7,889 nt of DNA from JANOBJ01 sp031411575 (lineage in GTDB: Bacteria; Pseudomonadota; Gammaproteobacteria; Burkholderiales; Burkholderiaceae_C): positions 1 to 7,889 of the forward strand of contig JANOBJ010000078.1 in NCBI GenBank assembly GCA_031411575.1. The letters run 5' to 3'. The notes under the pieces are model-generated. The model saw only the letters and a list, made by a program, of their open reading frames with translations, was not told the DNA's origin and ran no database searches. Of this stretch, positions 6,882 through 7,889 are shown one piece after another. Each line of letters starts with the position of its first letter. Positions within the stretch are counted from its first letter, which is position 1. Position numbers and translations under genes: made by a program.

Positions 6882-7889
6882 TCAGACCAGCCAAGACTTG
6901 ATGCGTGCGCCGAGCGTCTCGCGGCTGATGCCATAGCGGTCGTGCAGCGTCGGCAGCGCGCCGGCATCGAGGAAGGCGTCGGGCAGGCCGGCGAGCTGGA
7001 AGCCCGCAGGCTGCACACGGTGGCGCAGCAGCGCGCTCGCCACCGCTTCGCCGAGCCCGCCGATCACCGAGTGGTTCTCGGCGACGACGACGAGCCGGTG
7101 TTTGTAGCGCACCGCCTCGACGATGGCGGCCTCGTCGAGCGGCTTGATCGTGGGGCAGTGCAACACCGCCACCCCGACCTTGTCTGACGCCAGGTCGGCC
7201 GCCACTTCGAGTGCACGCATCGTCATGATGCCGCTGGAAATCACCAGCACGTCGGCGCCTTCGCGCAGCAGCTTGGCCTTGCCTAGCTCGAAACGGTAAC
7301 CCTCAATCTCGTCGAGCACCATCGGCACGCCGCCACGCAGAAGCCGCATGTAGACCGGGCCCTTGTGCGCCGCGATCTGCGGTACGGCCTGCTCGATATC
7401 GAGCGCGTCGCAGGGGTCAACGATGGTCAGGCCGGGGATGCCGCGCATCATTGCCAGGTCTTCGGTGGCCTGGTGGCTGGGGCCGTAGCCGGTGGTCAGG
7501 CCGGGCAGGGCGCAACAGATCTTGACGTTCAGGTTTTCTTCGGCGATGACCTGGTGGATGAAGTCGTAGGCGCGCCGCGTTCCGAACACCGCGTAGGTGG
7601 TGGCGAACGGCACCAGCCCTTCCTTGGCCATGCCGCCGGCCGCGCCCATCAGGAGCTGCTCGGCCATGCCCATCTGGAAGAAGCGCTCGGGGTAGGCCTG
7701 CGCGAACAGGTGCAGGTCGGTGTATTTGGCCAGGTCGGCCGTGAGGCCCACGACCTCAGGTCGTGTGGCCGCGTACTCGACCAGCGCCTTGCCGAACGGT
7801 GCCGCCTTCACGCGCTGCCCCTCGGAGGCGATTGAGGCGATCATCGCCGAGGTGGTGAGCTTGGGCTTCTTTTCTGCCTTCCTGTCTGC
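6882..7889 (-). CDS. Transketolase C-terminal subunit (split transketolase), start beyond window
   Basis: A Pyr plus C-domain half-transketolase, the beta-like subunit of two-gene transketolases; it lacks the pyrophosphate-binding domain and needs an N-terminal partner. Counting from the ATG at 7844 (320 aa): GLTADLAKYTD (33-43), GMAEQ with catalytic Glu62, GLTTGYGPSHQATEDLA with His124, VYMRLLRG with Arg167, and the C-domain from about 190 with LPDAFLDAG near the end. The frame stays open to the window edge for 15 more codons reading ADRKAEKKPKLTTSA, which resembles the N-terminus of homologues (KLTTSAMIASIA). The true start is thus probably just outside, and 7844 is likely internal. Family members sit next to an N-terminal-half gene, expected immediately to the right. 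Such pairs include the apulose-4-phosphate (AptAB) and sulfofructose (SqwGH) transketolases; which reaction applies here cannot be told. Confidence 0.9.
   Translation of the reverse strand, partial: ADRKAEKKPKLTTSAMIASIASEGQRVKAAPFGKALVEYAATRPEVVGLTADLAKYTDLHLFAQAYPERFFQMGMAEQLLMGAAGGMAKEGLVPFATTYAVFGTRRAYDFIHQVIAEENLNVKICCALPGLTTGYGPSHQATEDLAMMRGIPGLTIVDPCDALDIEQAVPQIAAHKGPVYMRLLRGGVPMVLDEIEGYRFELGKAKLLREGADVLVISSGIMTMRALEVAADLASDKVGVAVLHCPTIKPLDEAAIVEAVRYKHRLVVVAENHSVIGGLGEAVASALLRHRVQPAGFQLAGLPDAFLDAGALPTLHDRYGISRETLGARIKSWLV

Noticed and set aside
5334..7187. 617-codon plus-strand frame opposite both right-hand transketolases
   Set aside because: It spans the gap between two well-supported genes and has the biased composition of an antisense shadow in GC-rich DNA.
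6882..7889. 1-deoxy-D-xylulose-5-phosphate synthase (DXS)
   Set aside because: The Pyr and C domains resemble DXS, but the N-terminal ThDP-binding half is absent and the sequence follows the split-transketolase small subunit.
4857..7889. One transketolase gene broken by a frameshift or duplication
   Set aside because: The downstream gene is complete by itself with all three domains, and the upstream half has different motifs (GMAEQ, GPSHQATEDLA), so they are separate families, not fragments of one.
1..7889. tRNA, rRNA, CRISPR array or insertion sequence
   Set aside because: I saw no cloverleaf, no regularly spaced repeats, no transposase motifs and no paired terminal inverted repeats on either strand.

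Overview
The window is GC-rich, densely coded DNA. The protein sequences point to a betaproteobacterium of the order Burkholderiales, most likely family Comamonadaceae. That placement rests on remembered family sequence (the transketolase loop NTAKAHGEPLG and the PepP insert between the metal-binding His and Glu), not on a search.

Left part (1-4215): a housekeeping transketolase gene (tkt) runs leftward off the window. Across a 129-bp purine-rich gap, a rightward set of three genes faces away from it: speD (pyruvoyl-type S-adenosylmethionine decarboxylase), a MurU-type sugar-1-phosphate nucleotidyltransferase that overlaps speD by 4 bp, and pepP (Xaa-Pro aminopeptidase, M24B). These are core functions: polyamine synthesis, cell-wall sugar recycling and peptide turnover. 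The usual partners speE (spermidine synthase), amgK (MurNAc/GlcNAc kinase) and ubiH are not in the window.

Middle (4216-4856): about 640 bp with no convincing gene and clearly lower GC near its right end. It holds short repeated GGTCATT words, a 10-bp palindrome and a run of three small stem-loops. One of these looks like a terminator for the leftward genes to its right.

Right part (4857-7889): two leftward genes 33 bp apart. The upstream one is a stand-alone transketolase C-terminal half (Pyr and C domains), whose reading frame is still open at the right edge. The downstream one is a full-length, 663-residue transketolase. It keeps the thiamine-diphosphate machinery but differs from E. coli TktA at four substrate-channel positions, including the phosphate-binding Arg358 and the stereocontrol residue Asp469. 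Together they look like part of an accessory sugar or sugar-alcohol catabolic operon continuing to the right, with an N-terminal transketolase half expected just outside the window. Of everything here, this pair is the best candidate for undescribed biochemistry.
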